NCBI RefSeq assembly: GCF_023913735.1
Contig: NZ_JAMXBH010000006.1
Coordinates: 161,630 to 225,629 of the forward strand
From: Pseudarthrobacter raffinosi
Lineage (GTDB): Bacteria; Actinomycetota; Actinomycetes; Actinomycetales; Micrococcaceae
DNA length: 64,000 nucleotides
Reading direction: 5' to 3'
This document shows, piece after piece, positions 44,874 to 52,944 of this stretch. Under the pieces are notes generated by a model. The model saw nothing but the letters and a program-made list of their open reading frames with translations. It was not told the origin of the DNA and did no database searches. Every line of letters begins with the position of its first letter. The first letter of the stretch is position 1. Made by a program: the position numbers and the translations under genes.

Positions 44874-44919
44874 TTTGATGCTGTTTGATATCATTTGATA
44901 AATTTAGGTTCAGTTTGAC
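44874..44919. promoter_or_regulatory. 10-bp-phased TTTGAT direct repeats (site A)
   Basis: TTTGAT occurs at 44874, 44884 and 44894, exactly 10 bp apart, and TTTGAC at 44914, again in phase. The array overlaps the likely promoter of the LysM gene (minus-strand TAAGAT lies just downstream) and precedes the plus-strand gene at 45005. Similar repeats recur at 45954. Confidence 0.7.
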
Positions 44920-44967
44920 GCACTTATGCTGGATTTGTCCAGAGACTGGAGTGAAGTCGTTGGTGAA

Positions 44968-44997
44968 TTGACCGCGAACAAACCCGCACCCTACGCT
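44968..44997 (+). promoter_or_regulatory. Putative leaderless promoter of the gene at 45005
   Basis: TTGACC (44968-44973), an 18-bp spacer and TACGCT (44992-44997), with 7 nt before ATG 45005. The ATG has no ribosome site. Confidence 0.5.
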
Positions 44998-45004
44998 TGG
45001 CCCC

Positions 45005-45577
45005 ATGCGTTGGGATGCTCTGTTCAGTGATATGGAGGCACAGTTCGCCGAGGGCGAGCGGCTGGCCGTCGATGCCGAGATCTCTGAGCGGGCAAGAGCG
45101 GAAACGGCCTCCGTCGCTCTGGCTGACCGCTTGCGGGGTTCCCTGAACAGCCACGTGGCCGTGTACCTGGCGTGTGGGCGCGCCTTCGAAGGAACCCTGA
45201 GCCATGCCGGCGCCGATGCGCTGGTCCTGAACGAGTTGCGTCACCAGGTCCTGGTCCCGTACGGCGCGGTGGCACGCTATGCGGGCCTTGGCCGCGGCTC
45301 CGTGGCCGAGACTTCGCAGGTGCGGCGCCGGATCGGATTGGCGCATGCGCTGCGGGGCCTGGCGCGGGACCGGGCCGAACTTGCAGTCACTCTGCGCCAC
45401 GCGCCGGAAAGGGATACAGGGCTGGCGGGAGTCATCGACCGGGTGGGCAGTGACTTTTTGGACCTGGCGCTGGTCAGCCCCGGGGAGTCCCGGCGTGCAT
45501 CACAGGTTCGGCAGGTAGCCACGATTCCGTTTGCGGCGCTGGGTGCCCTGCGGTCACGGAGTGCAGGGGAACTGTAG
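45005..45577 (+). CDS. Conserved hypothetical protein
   Basis: A 190-residue soluble protein that I cannot assign. The N-terminal third is an acidic helix (MRWDALFSDMEAQFAEGERLAVDAEISERARAETA in part). The middle (LRGSLNSHVAVYLACGRAFEGTLSHAGADALVLN ... VLVPYGAVARYAGL in part) reads like a small Sm/LSM-type or other beta barrel, and the C-terminal part is helical with a final RQVATIPFAALGALRSRS. No catalytic motif is evident. It sits between divergent LysM and convergent HTH genes and probably has a leaderless transcript. Confidence 0.7.
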   Translation: MRWDALFSDMEAQFAEGERLAVDAEISERARAETASVALADRLRGSLNSHVAVYLACGRAFEGTLSHAGADALVLNELRHQVLVPYGAVARYAGLGRGSVAETSQVRRRIGLAHALRGLARDRAELAVTLRHAPERDTGLAGVIDRVGSDFLDLALVSPGESRRASQVRQVATIPFAALGALRSRSAGEL

Positions 45578-45587
45578 CCGCGGGCCG

Positions 45588-45649
45588 GAGTTTTTGTCCA
45601 CCTAATGGGACTTTGCCGCCCGTTGAGGCGATTATCTGGACAAAAACTC
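45588..45649. repeat. Nested palindromic element
   Basis: GAGTTTTTGTCCA (45588-45600) and TGGACAAAAACTC (45637-45649) are perfect inverted repeats. Inside them TAAT/ATTA (45603-45606, 45631-45634) and CGCC/GGCG (45617-45620, 45627-45630) can pair further. It lies between convergent genes. It could be a bidirectional terminator, a regulator site or a small palindromic repeat family. Confidence 0.7.
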
Positions 45650-45662
45650 AGCGGACAAACGG

Positions 45663-45682
45663 TTGCGAGGGCTGACTCGCAA
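45663..45682 (-). terminator. Short hairpin after the HTH gene
   Basis: TTGCGAG (45663-45669) and CTCGCAA (45676-45682) flank GGCTGA, 9 bp beyond the HTH stop. There is no T run. It is a weak terminator candidate. Confidence 0.4.
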
Positions 45683-45690
45683 AGCCAAAA

Positions 45691-45906
45691 TCAGCCTTGC
45701 TTGGCTTTGGCTTCCAGGATCATGCGGCTGGCCTCGGCGTAACGCTCTTCGATGTATTGCTCCAACATCTTTTCCTCGACGCGCCACTGCCCGCGCCCAC
45801 CCACCTGGATGGCCTTCAGTTCTCCGCTGCGGACCAAGGCATAGGCCGCCGGCGAGTTGATTTGCAGCTGTTCAGCAACATCGGCGAGAGTCAGGAATCT
45901 GGGCAT
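45691..45906 (-). CDS. Small MerR-type/excisionase-like HTH protein (BldC-like)
   Basis: A 71-residue DNA-binding protein consisting of almost only a winged HTH: FLTLADVAEQLQINSPAAYALVRSGELKAIQVGGRGQWRVEEKMLEQYIEE, the excisionase/BldC-type fold, plus a short charged helix at the end. No prophage or integrase is near, so a regulator role like BldC is more likely than phage excision. ATG 45906 has AATGGAG a few nt upstream. It is transcribed divergently from the SAF/TadZ-like operon, and the shared 153-bp region holds TTTGAT repeats like those before the LysM gene, so autoregulation is plausible (inference). Confidence 0.85.
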   Translation of the reverse strand: MPRFLTLADVAEQLQINSPAAYALVRSGELKAIQVGGRGQWRVEEKMLEQYIEERYAEASRMILEAKAKQG

Positions 45907-45943
45907 AGCTCCATTTTGCCATTGAAGGCGTCATCTGGTGCGG

Positions 45944-45977
45944 TTATCCACAGTTTGATGTTGTTTGGTCTTTTGAC
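45944..45977. promoter_or_regulatory. TTTGAT-type repeats (site B) next to a DnaA-box-like 9-mer
   Basis: TTATCCACA (45944-45952) matches the DnaA-box consensus. TTTGAT (45954), TTTGGT (45964, 10 bp later) and TTTGAC (45972) follow. The segment GTTTGATG-T-TGTTTGGT closely resembles site A at 44873. The region is shared by the HTH gene and the SAF-domain gene. Confidence 0.6.
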
Positions 45978-46059
45978 TTTTGTTCCGGGGCCCATGCCGT
46001 AACAATGAGGTGTCCGGACGCAGCCAGCCGCCTGGACCGGAGCTAAGGGGGAGAAGAGC

Positions 46060-46701
46060 ATGAGCCACGATGCTGTTACTACAGGTGCCAGGCTGAAACC
46101 GCCGTCGTGGAAGGATCCCCGGCTGCTGGTTGGCGTGCTGCTGGTCCTGGCATCGGTGGTGGGAGTGATCTCGCTGGTTGGCAGCGCTGATCAGACCACC
46201 GAGGTTTACGCCGCCCGGGACTCCATTGCGGTGGGTGAGAAGCTGACCGCGGACAATGTGGTCCGGGCCAAGGTCCGCCTGGGTGAGACCGAACAGCATT
46301 ACGTCACCGTTGAAGCAGGGCTCCCCGACGGGTTGGTTGCAGTCCAAAGAATCGGCAAGAACCAATTGGTGCCCAAGGAAAGTCTGGCCACCGTGGATTC
46401 GTTGGACCGCAAGCCCGTGGCCGTGGCCATTGAGGAAGCACTGCCGCCGCAGGCGGTTGCCGGGACCCGGGTGGACGTCTGGGTTGCCTTGCCGGATGCC
46501 CGCAACGGCTTCAGTGAGCCGAAGCTCTTGCTGCCCGGCGCGGAAATTGCACAGGTGACCGCCGGCTCCACGGCCTTGGGGTCCTCCCGCAATACAGTGC
46601 TGATGGTGCTGGTTGCCGACGGCCAGATGCCGGCCATCCTCGGCGCGCAGGCGAACCAGGCCAAGATTTCAGTGGTGTGGAACCCGGGCGGGGCCTCATG
46701 A
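46060..46701 (+). CDS. SAF-domain membrane protein (CpaB/RcpC-like)
   Basis: A 213-residue protein with one N-terminal helix (LLVGVLLVLASVVGVISLVG) and an extracytoplasmic SAF domain (VYAARDSIAVGEKLTADNVVRAKVRLGE), followed by a beta-rich C-terminal part. CpaB/RcpC proteins of this design help assemble Flp/Tad pili. No pilin, secretin, CpaF ATPase or TadB/C gene is in the window, so it may act with the TadZ-like protein in something other than a full pilus (inference). ATG 46060 lies after GGGGGAGAAG. Its stop overlaps the next ATG (ATGA). Confidence 0.85.
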   Translation: MSHDAVTTGARLKPPSWKDPRLLVGVLLVLASVVGVISLVGSADQTTEVYAARDSIAVGEKLTADNVVRAKVRLGETEQHYVTVEAGLPDGLVAVQRIGKNQLVPKESLATVDSLDRKPVAVAIEEALPPQAVAGTRVDVWVALPDARNGFSEPKLLLPGAEIAQVTAGSTALGSSRNTVLMVLVADGQMPAILGAQANQAKISVVWNPGGAS

Positions 46702-48005
46702 GTATCCCCGTGGTCACCGTGGGCCAGGCCCGCGAGGACGTGGTGGGCGGGTTGGAGCGGCTCCACGGTCCGGTCACGGTGGTCCGTCGCTGCACTGAAC
46801 TGACGGAACTGCTGGCGGCCTGCCAGAGCGGCCTGGCACGGGCCGCGGTTGTGGCTGACGGCTGCGAGGGCCTGACTGCTTCGCTCGTTGATCGGCTCGG
46901 TGCCGTGGGCGTGGCGATCATCGCCCTCACGGATGACGCCGACGAGGCTGCCAGGCTGCGCGGGATCGGTGTGGCCTCCGCACTGACCGGCGTAGAGTCC
47001 GCCGCCCTGGCCGGCAGGATTGCCGAGGCCGTTGACCAGCTGACAGGCACCGCCAGGGATGCAACGTTCGGGAGCGGGCTGGGGGACACCAGCGCTGCGT
47101 TGCGTCAGCGTCCCGCAGCCCAGGCGGACGTGCCGCCGGCCTCCGGGGCGGGAAAGATCATTGCCGTGTGGGGTCCCGCCGGTTCACCCGGCCGGACCTT
47201 CGTCGCGGCCAACATCGCGGGGGAACTGGCTGCGGATGGGAAATCCGTGCTCCTCGTCGACGCCGACAGTTACGGGGCCAGCATCGCCGCAGTCCTGGGC
47301 CTGCTGGATGAATCTGCGGGGATCGCGCAGGCCTGCCGGCTTGCGGACCAGGGACTGCTCGACGCCGATGCGCTGCTGAAGGTGGCCACACCGGTCACCA
47401 CCAAACTTGGAACTTTCCGGGTCCTGACCGGGATCACCCGGGCGGACAGGTGGACCGAACTACGGGCAGCAGCACTGTCGCTGGTGCTGGAACGCGCCAA
47501 GGAGGTTGCCGACGTCGTGGTTGTGGACACCGGCTTCTGCCTGGAGGCGGACGAGGAACTCAGCTTCGACACGATGGCTCCGCGCCGGAATGCCGCGACC
47601 CTGCGGACCCTGGAACTGGCGGACACCGTCTATGCCGTGGGGGCCGCCGATCCGGTGGGGGTTCCCCGGCTGGTCCGCGGACTCGCGGAGCTCGAGCTGG
47701 CAGTGCCGAATGTGTCGCCTGTTGTGGTGATGAACAAGGTCCGGGCGGCGGCGGTGGGGAGATCCCCGGAGCGACAGCTGAAGGATGCGTGGGGGCGGTA
47801 TGGCCCGTCGGCGGAGATCGCAGCCTTCCTGCCGGCGGACAGCCCCGCAGCTGACGCCGCGCTGCTCGGCGGCTCTTTGCTGCTCGAAACAGCGCCGGAT
47901 TCCAAGCTCAGGCGGGCGATCGCCGATTTGGTTTGTGCAGCTGTCCAGCGATCTTCCCGATCCTCTGTATTTTCTTCCACACCGAGGCTTCGGCGAAAGG
48001 GCTAG
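46698..48005 (+). CDS. TadZ/CpaE-like ParA-family ATPase with atypical Walker A
   Basis: A 435-residue protein. An atypical receiver-like N-terminal domain (about 1-125) is followed by a MinD/ParA-type domain: IIAVWGPAGSPGRTFVAANIAGELAA, SVLLVDADSYGASIAAVLGL and DVVVVDTGFCLEADEE. The Walker A reads GPAGSPGRT, with Arg where ParA has the essential Lys; altered P-loops are common in TadZ, which marks poles for pilus assembly. It is translationally coupled to the SAF-domain gene. No other tad genes are near. The signature Lys of the deviant Walker motif is also not evident. Confidence 0.85.
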   Translation: MSIPVVTVGQAREDVVGGLERLHGPVTVVRRCTELTELLAACQSGLARAAVVADGCEGLTASLVDRLGAVGVAIIALTDDADEAARLRGIGVASALTGVESAALAGRIAEAVDQLTGTARDATFGSGLGDTSAALRQRPAAQADVPPASGAGKIIAVWGPAGSPGRTFVAANIAGELAADGKSVLLVDADSYGASIAAVLGLLDESAGIAQACRLADQGLLDADALLKVATPVTTKLGTFRVLTGITRADRWTELRAAALSLVLERAKEVADVVVVDTGFCLEADEELSFDTMAPRRNAATLRTLELADTVYAVGAADPVGVPRLVRGLAELELAVPNVSPVVVMNKVRAAAVGRSPERQLKDAWGRYGPSAEIAAFLPADSPAADAALLGGSLLLETAPDSKLRRAIADLVCAAVQRSSRSSVFSSTPRLRRKG

Positions 48006-48062
48006 GCTCACCGTAGGAGCTGCAACGGTGCAGCATCAAACTTGTGATGGAGGCGTTTGTTG

Positions 48063-51000
48063 ATGTCGTCTGGATCCAGCGTGGAGGATCAAGCCTTGGC
48101 TATGGGTGACCGGGAGGGGTTCCTGGCGGATTATTACCAGCACCTTGCCGAAGAGGATGCCCGGACTTATTCCCCGGAGGTGCTGGCCAGCCGGGCGGAA
48201 ACCCACCGCGGTGTCGCCGCGAACCGGCAGCCGGGCCAGGCGAAGGTTTCCATCGTCAACGAGGCGGACAGCAGCGTCGTCTACGTCGTCACGGACGATA
48301 TGCCTTTCCTTGTTGACTCGGTCAACGCCGAGCTTGTTCGCCAGAACGCCGCCATCGGACTTGTGCTTCATCCACTGTTCGTGGTGACCCGGAACCGGGA
48401 AACGGGACAGCTGGTCAAAGTTGACCGCGTCCCGTCCCACATCGGTCTCTCCAGCGGTGATACGGCCGCGATGCCTGTGCTGTCGCACCTCATCGCGCAG
48501 GGCGAAAACGCCTCCCACATGGAGTCGTGGATCGCCGTGGAAATCAACCGTGTCTCCGACGAGGCAAAGGCGTCGTTGCTGGACGGGCTGGACCGCATCC
48601 TGGGAGACGTGCGCGCCGCCGTCGAAGACTGGCCCAAGATGCGCAACAAGGCCCAACAGATTGCCGCGAGCCTCGACCAGGTGTCCCACCCGGCCCAGAT
48701 TGCCGAACTGCGGCAGGCGCAGGATCTTCTGCGCTGGCTCGACGACGGCAACTTCACTTTCCTTGGATACCGTGAGTACCACCTCGTCAACGTCGACGGT
48801 GAAGATGTACTGGAACTGCGTGAAGACAGCGGTCTCGGACTGCTCCGGGCGAAGCCGGGCGCGCCGCATATGCAGCATCTCACCGACGCCGGCCGAAAAA
48901 AGGCCCGCGAAAAGCGGGCGCTCGTGATCACCAAGGCAAACTCACGGTCCACCGTCCACCGCCCCGCGTACCTTGACTACATTGGCGTGAAGAGTTTCGA
49001 CGCGGCCGGCAACGTCAACGGCGAGCGCCGCTTTATCGGCCTGTTCGCAACCAGTGCCTACGCCGGATCCGTCCGGAACATCCCCGTCGTGCGCGAAAAA
49101 GTGGACGCCGTGCTGGGCAATGCCGGCTACCCGCCGGACTCACACTCCGGCAAGGACCTTTTGGGGATCCTGGAGACGTACCCACGCGACGAGCTGTTCC
49201 AGATCGAGACCGAGGACCTGGCGGCCACCGCAACCGGCATCCAGAGATTGCAGGAGCGGCGGCGGACCCGGCTGTTCCTCCGGCCGGACATCTACGGCCG
49301 TTTTATGTCCGCGGTGGTCTACCTTCCGCGTGACCGGTACACCACCAATGTCCGGCTCCGCATCGAGGAAGAATTACGGACCACGTTCAAGGCTGAGTCC
49401 ATCGACTACGAGGCGCGGATGACAGAATCGGCCCTCGCCCGCCTGTTCTTCCGGATCCGCCTGCCCAAGGGCAGCGAGGTCAGCCACTTCAACGCCGACG
49501 AGCTTGAAGCGCGGCTGGTCCGGGCAGCCCGTTCGTGGAGTGAGGGCATCGCTGAAGTCCTGCGGGAACGCGGCGCCGATGAGCAGGCGAAGGAGCTTGC
49601 CGCGATCTGGTCGGAGGCTTTTCCGGCCGGCTACCGGGTGGATTACGAGGTCGAAGACGCGCTGGAGGACATCGCCCGGTTCGAGAAATACGGGGCCGAA
49701 GCCGAACGCACGGCCGGTGCCAGGCAGGAACGGCCGGGCGTCCATGTGTACTTGCCCAAGGGCGCCGGTGAAGTCCTGGAGGAGGACGCCCGCGTCAAGC
49801 TGTACATGCTGGAGCCCAAGAGCCTGAGCCAGATCCTGCCGTTCTTCCACAATCTGGGACTCGAGGTGCTGGATGAGCGGCCCTTTGAGATCGAGACGGC
49901 TGACCAGCGGGACTTCTTCCTCTATGACCTCGGGCTTAAATACCCTGCCGGCATTGATCCGCTGGCCACGGGACAGCTGCTGGCTGACTCGTTCGGTGCC
50001 GCCGTATCCGGCGCCGTTGAGTCGGACAGTTTTGACCGGCTGGTGCTGCGTGAGGGGATGCAGTGGCGGCAGATCACTGTCCTGCGGGCCTATGCCCGGT
50101 ACATGCGGCAGATGGGAAATACCAACTCGGTGGGCTTCATGGCGGACACGCTGCTCGCCAATCCCGATGTCACCAAGGCCCTGACAGCTCTTTTCGAGGC
50201 CCGGTTCGATCCCGCCCTGAGCGGGACCGAGCGCCTTGCGGCGCAGGAGAAAGCCCGCGGCGAGCTGTCAGCTGCCATTGAAGAGGTGGCAACCCTCGAC
50301 GCCGACCGTGTGCTGCGGACCTTGGCGAACCTGATCGAGGCGACCCTCCGCACCAACTACTACCAGTACAAAACGCACCTGAGCTTCAAGCTCGATCCTG
50401 CCCGGATTGAGGGGCTGCCGTTCCCGCGGCCGATGTTCGAAATCTGGGTCTATTCCCCGCGGGTTGAGGGCGTCCACCTGCGCTTCGGCAAGGTGGCCCG
50501 CGGCGGCCTGCGCTGGTCTGACCGGCGCGAGGATTTCCGGACGGAGATCCTTGGCCTGGTGAAGGCGCAGACCGTCAAGAACGCGGTCATCGTTCCCACC
50601 GGGGCCAAGGGCGGCTTCTTCGCCAAGCGGCTGCCCGATCCTGCCGCGGACCGTGCCGCCTGGATGGCGGAGGGTGTTGAAAGCTACAAGACGTTCATCC
50701 GGGGCCTGCTGGACCTCACTGACAACCTCGTCACCGGAGCCGAGGGCGAAACTGTTGTGCCGCCGTCGGACGTTGTCAGGCACGACGACGACGATTCCTA
50801 CCTTGTGGTGGCGGCGGACAAGGGGACGGCCACGTTCTCGGATATTGCCAACGGGCTGGCCGCAGAATACGGGTTCTGGCTCGGTGACGCGTTCGCCTCC
50901 GGAGGTTCGGTGGGTTACGACCACAAGGCCATGGGCATCACGGCCCGTGGCGCCTGGGAGTCGGTCAAGCGCCACTTCAGCGAGTTCGACGTTGATACCC

Positions 51001-52916
51001 AGACCCAGCCGTTCAGCGTAGTGGGCGTGGGTGATATGTCCGGCGATGTATTCGGCAACGGCATGCTCCTGTCCCGGCATATCCGGCTGCTGGCAGCGTT
51101 CGACCACCGGCACATCTTCCTTGACCCGGCACCGGAAACGGAATCGTCGTTCGTGGAACGCCGGAGGCTGTTCGAACTGCCGCGGTCCTCGTGGGACGAC
51201 TACGACAAATCCCTCATCAGCGAAGGCGGCGGCGTGTACGCCCGCCAGGCCAAGTCCATTCCGGTCTCGCGGCAGGTCCGGGCGGCCCTGGGCCTGCCCG
51301 AGGCGACCACCGAGCTCAGCCCGCCGGAGCTTCTCCGCGCTATCCTGCTCGCCCCTGCAGACCTGCTCTATAACGGCGGGATCGGAACGTACGTCAAGGC
51401 CAGCACCGAGTCCAACGCCTCCGTGGGTGACAAGGCCAACGACAGCATTCGCGTGGACGGCAAGGACCTGCGGGTCAAGGTGGTTGGCGAAGGCGGAAAC
51501 CTGGGCATGACGCAGCGCGGCCGCATCGAAGCCGCCCTGCAAGGGGTCATCCTGAACACCGACGCGATCGATAACTCGGCCGGCGTCGACTGCTCCGACC
51601 ATGAAGTGAACATCAAGATCTTTGTGGACCGGATGGTGGCTGCGGACAAACTGACCCCGGAGGAACGGGCAGGCTTCCTCGCCTCCATGACGGACGAGGT
51701 AGGGCGGCTGGTCCTCGAGGACAACGTGGACCAGAACATCCTGCTCCTGAACGACCGGATGCGGGTGGCCGAGTGGAGTCCCAGCTATGAGCGACTCATG
51801 GACTGGCTGGAAAAGTCGGCTGACCTGAAGCGTGACCTTGAAGCCCTGCCCAGCACCGAAACCCTGCGGGAGCGCCTAAGCCAGGGCCAGGGGCTGACGT
51901 CACCGGAGCTCTCGGTGCTGGCGGCCTACGCGAAGATCGAGCTGGCCTCGGCGCTGCGTGACAGCGACCTCGCCGACGATCCGTGGTTCCGGGGGACGCT
52001 GCGGGCGTACTTCCCGCAGCAGCTGCGCGAACGGTTCGACGCCGAGCTGGACACCCATCCGCTGCGGCGCGAGATTATTGCCACGGTGGTGGCCAACGAC
52101 ATGATCAACCTGGGCGGCATCACGTTCGCCTTCCGGACCATGGAGGAAACGTCGGCCACGGAAGTGGCTGTGGCGAAGGCCTTTGTGGCGCTCCGCGAGA
52201 TTTTCGACCTGAACACCATGGTGGGGGAGCTGAACAGCCTGCCGGCGTCGTTCCCCACAGAGCACTGGAGCACCGTCCACCTGGACATCCGTCGTCTGCT
52301 GGACCGCGCTGTCCGGTGGCTGCTGGCGCAGGGCGGCACGTCCCGGCCCATCGCTGACACCGTGGCCGAATTCAAGCCGCTCCTGGACCCGATGCGGGCC
52401 CGGCTCCTGGACTACCTGCGTGGCGATGACCGTGACCGCGTTGCGGACTGGCTGGAGACCGCGCGCGCGTGGGAACTCCCGGAGGGGCTTGCCTTCCGGT
52501 GGGCGGAGCTCTTCGAGAGCTTTGTCCTGCTGGACATCGCCAAGATCGTGCATGCCCGTAAGGAGCCGGTGGAGGAGATTGCGGCCGTTTACTACACAGT
52601 GTTCAACCGCTTCCACGCTGACAGGCTGCTGGAACGGATCAGCAGCCTGCCGCGCCAGGACAGGTGGCAGGCACTGGCCAGGGCCGCACTCCGGGATGAC
52701 CTCTATTCCACTGTGTCGGACATGACGACGGCGGTACTCGAGTCGACGGCGTCAGGGGACTCCGCGGAGGACAGGCTGAAGGACTGGGAACGCCAGAATG
52801 CCGAGCAGCTGGGCAGGGCAAAGAGCATGTTTGACGAGGTCAACTCGCTCGAGGCCGACGACATGGCCTCACTGTCGGTAGCATTGAGGCTCTTGAGGTC
52901 AATCGTCCGACGCTAG
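48063..52916 (+). CDS. gdh: NAD-glutamate dehydrogenase, 180-kDa class
   Basis: A 1617-residue enzyme oxidatively deaminating glutamate to 2-oxoglutarate with NAD. The long N-terminal region contains ACT-like segments (SSVVYVVTDDMPFLVDSVNAEL, and RRTRLFLRPDIYGRFMSAVVYLPRDRYTT in part). The catalytic domain starts near residue 780 with RVEGVHLRFGKVARGGLRWSDR and includes NAVIVPTGAKGGFFAKRLP (catalytic Lys about 846), GDMSGDVFGNGMLLS and DHRHIFLDP. A helical C-terminal domain follows. ATG 48063 is best spaced from GGAGG (48049); TTG codons at 48057 and 48060 are alternatives. The large class is typical of actinobacteria, where it links amino-acid catabolism to the TCA cycle. Confidence 0.95.
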   Translation: MSSGSSVEDQALAMGDREGFLADYYQHLAEEDARTYSPEVLASRAETHRGVAANRQPGQAKVSIVNEADSSVVYVVTDDMPFLVDSVNAELVRQNAAIGLVLHPLFVVTRNRETGQLVKVDRVPSHIGLSSGDTAAMPVLSHLIAQGENASHMESWIAVEINRVSDEAKASLLDGLDRILGDVRAAVEDWPKMRNKAQQIAASLDQVSHPAQIAELRQAQDLLRWLDDGNFTFLGYREYHLVNVDGEDVLELREDSGLGLLRAKPGAPHMQHLTDAGRKKAREKRALVITKANSRSTVHRPAYLDYIGVKSFDAAGNVNGERRFIGLFATSAYAGSVRNIPVVREKVDAVLGNAGYPPDSHSGKDLLGILETYPRDELFQIETEDLAATATGIQRLQERRRTRLFLRPDIYGRFMSAVVYLPRDRYTTNVRLRIEEELRTTFKAESIDYEARMTESALARLFFRIRLPKGSEVSHFNADELEARLVRAARSWSEGIAEVLRERGADEQAKELAAIWSEAFPAGYRVDYEVEDALEDIARFEKYGAEAERTAGARQERPGVHVYLPKGAGEVLEEDARVKLYMLEPKSLSQILPFFHNLGLEVLDERPFEIETADQRDFFLYDLGLKYPAGIDPLATGQLLADSFGAAVSGAVESDSFDRLVLREGMQWRQITVLRAYARYMRQMGNTNSVGFMADTLLANPDVTKALTALFEARFDPALSGTERLAAQEKARGELSAAIEEVATLDADRVLRTLANLIEATLRTNYYQYKTHLSFKLDPARIEGLPFPRPMFEIWVYSPRVEGVHLRFGKVARGGLRWSDRREDFRTEILGLVKAQTVKNAVIVPTGAKGGFFAKRLPDPAADRAAWMAEGVESYKTFIRGLLDLTDNLVTGAEGETVVPPSDVVRHDDDDSYLVVAADKGTATFSDIANGLAAEYGFWLGDAFASGGSVGYDHKAMGITARGAWESVKRHFSEFDVDTQTQPFSVVGVGDMSGDVFGNGMLLSRHIRLLAAFDHRHIFLDPAPETESSFVERRRLFELPRSSWDDYDKSLISEGGGVYARQAKSIPVSRQVRAALGLPEATTELSPPELLRAILLAPADLLYNGGIGTYVKASTESNASVGDKANDSIRVDGKDLRVKVVGEGGNLGMTQRGRIEAALQGVILNTDAIDNSAGVDCSDHEVNIKIFVDRMVAADKLTPEERAGFLASMTDEVGRLVLEDNVDQNILLLNDRMRVAEWSPSYERLMDWLEKSADLKRDLEALPSTETLRERLSQGQGLTSPELSVLAAYAKIELASALRDSDLADDPWFRGTLRAYFPQQLRERFDAELDTHPLRREIIATVVANDMINLGGITFAFRTMEETSATEVAVAKAFVALREIFDLNTMVGELNSLPASFPTEHWSTVHLDIRRLLDRAVRWLLAQGGTSRPIADTVAEFKPLLDPMRARLLDYLRGDDRDRVADWLETARAWELPEGLAFRWAELFESFVLLDIAKIVHARKEPVEEIAAVYYTVFNRFHADRLLERISSLPRQDRWQALARAALRDDLYSTVSDMTTAVLESTASGDSAEDRLKDWERQNAEQLGRAKSMFDEVNSLEADDMASLSVALRLLRSIVRR

Positions 52917-52944
52917 GAATCCCGGCGTCGTAACTGGAGGTGCA

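Noticed and set aside
45588..45649. Reading the palindrome as a transposon remnant (MITE)
   Set aside because: No target-site duplication flanks the arms and no second copy is seen in the window, so I list it only as a palindromic element.
50268..51602. 444-residue minus-strand open frame
   Set aside because: It lies wholly inside the NAD-GDH catalytic region on the other strand and shows no domain.
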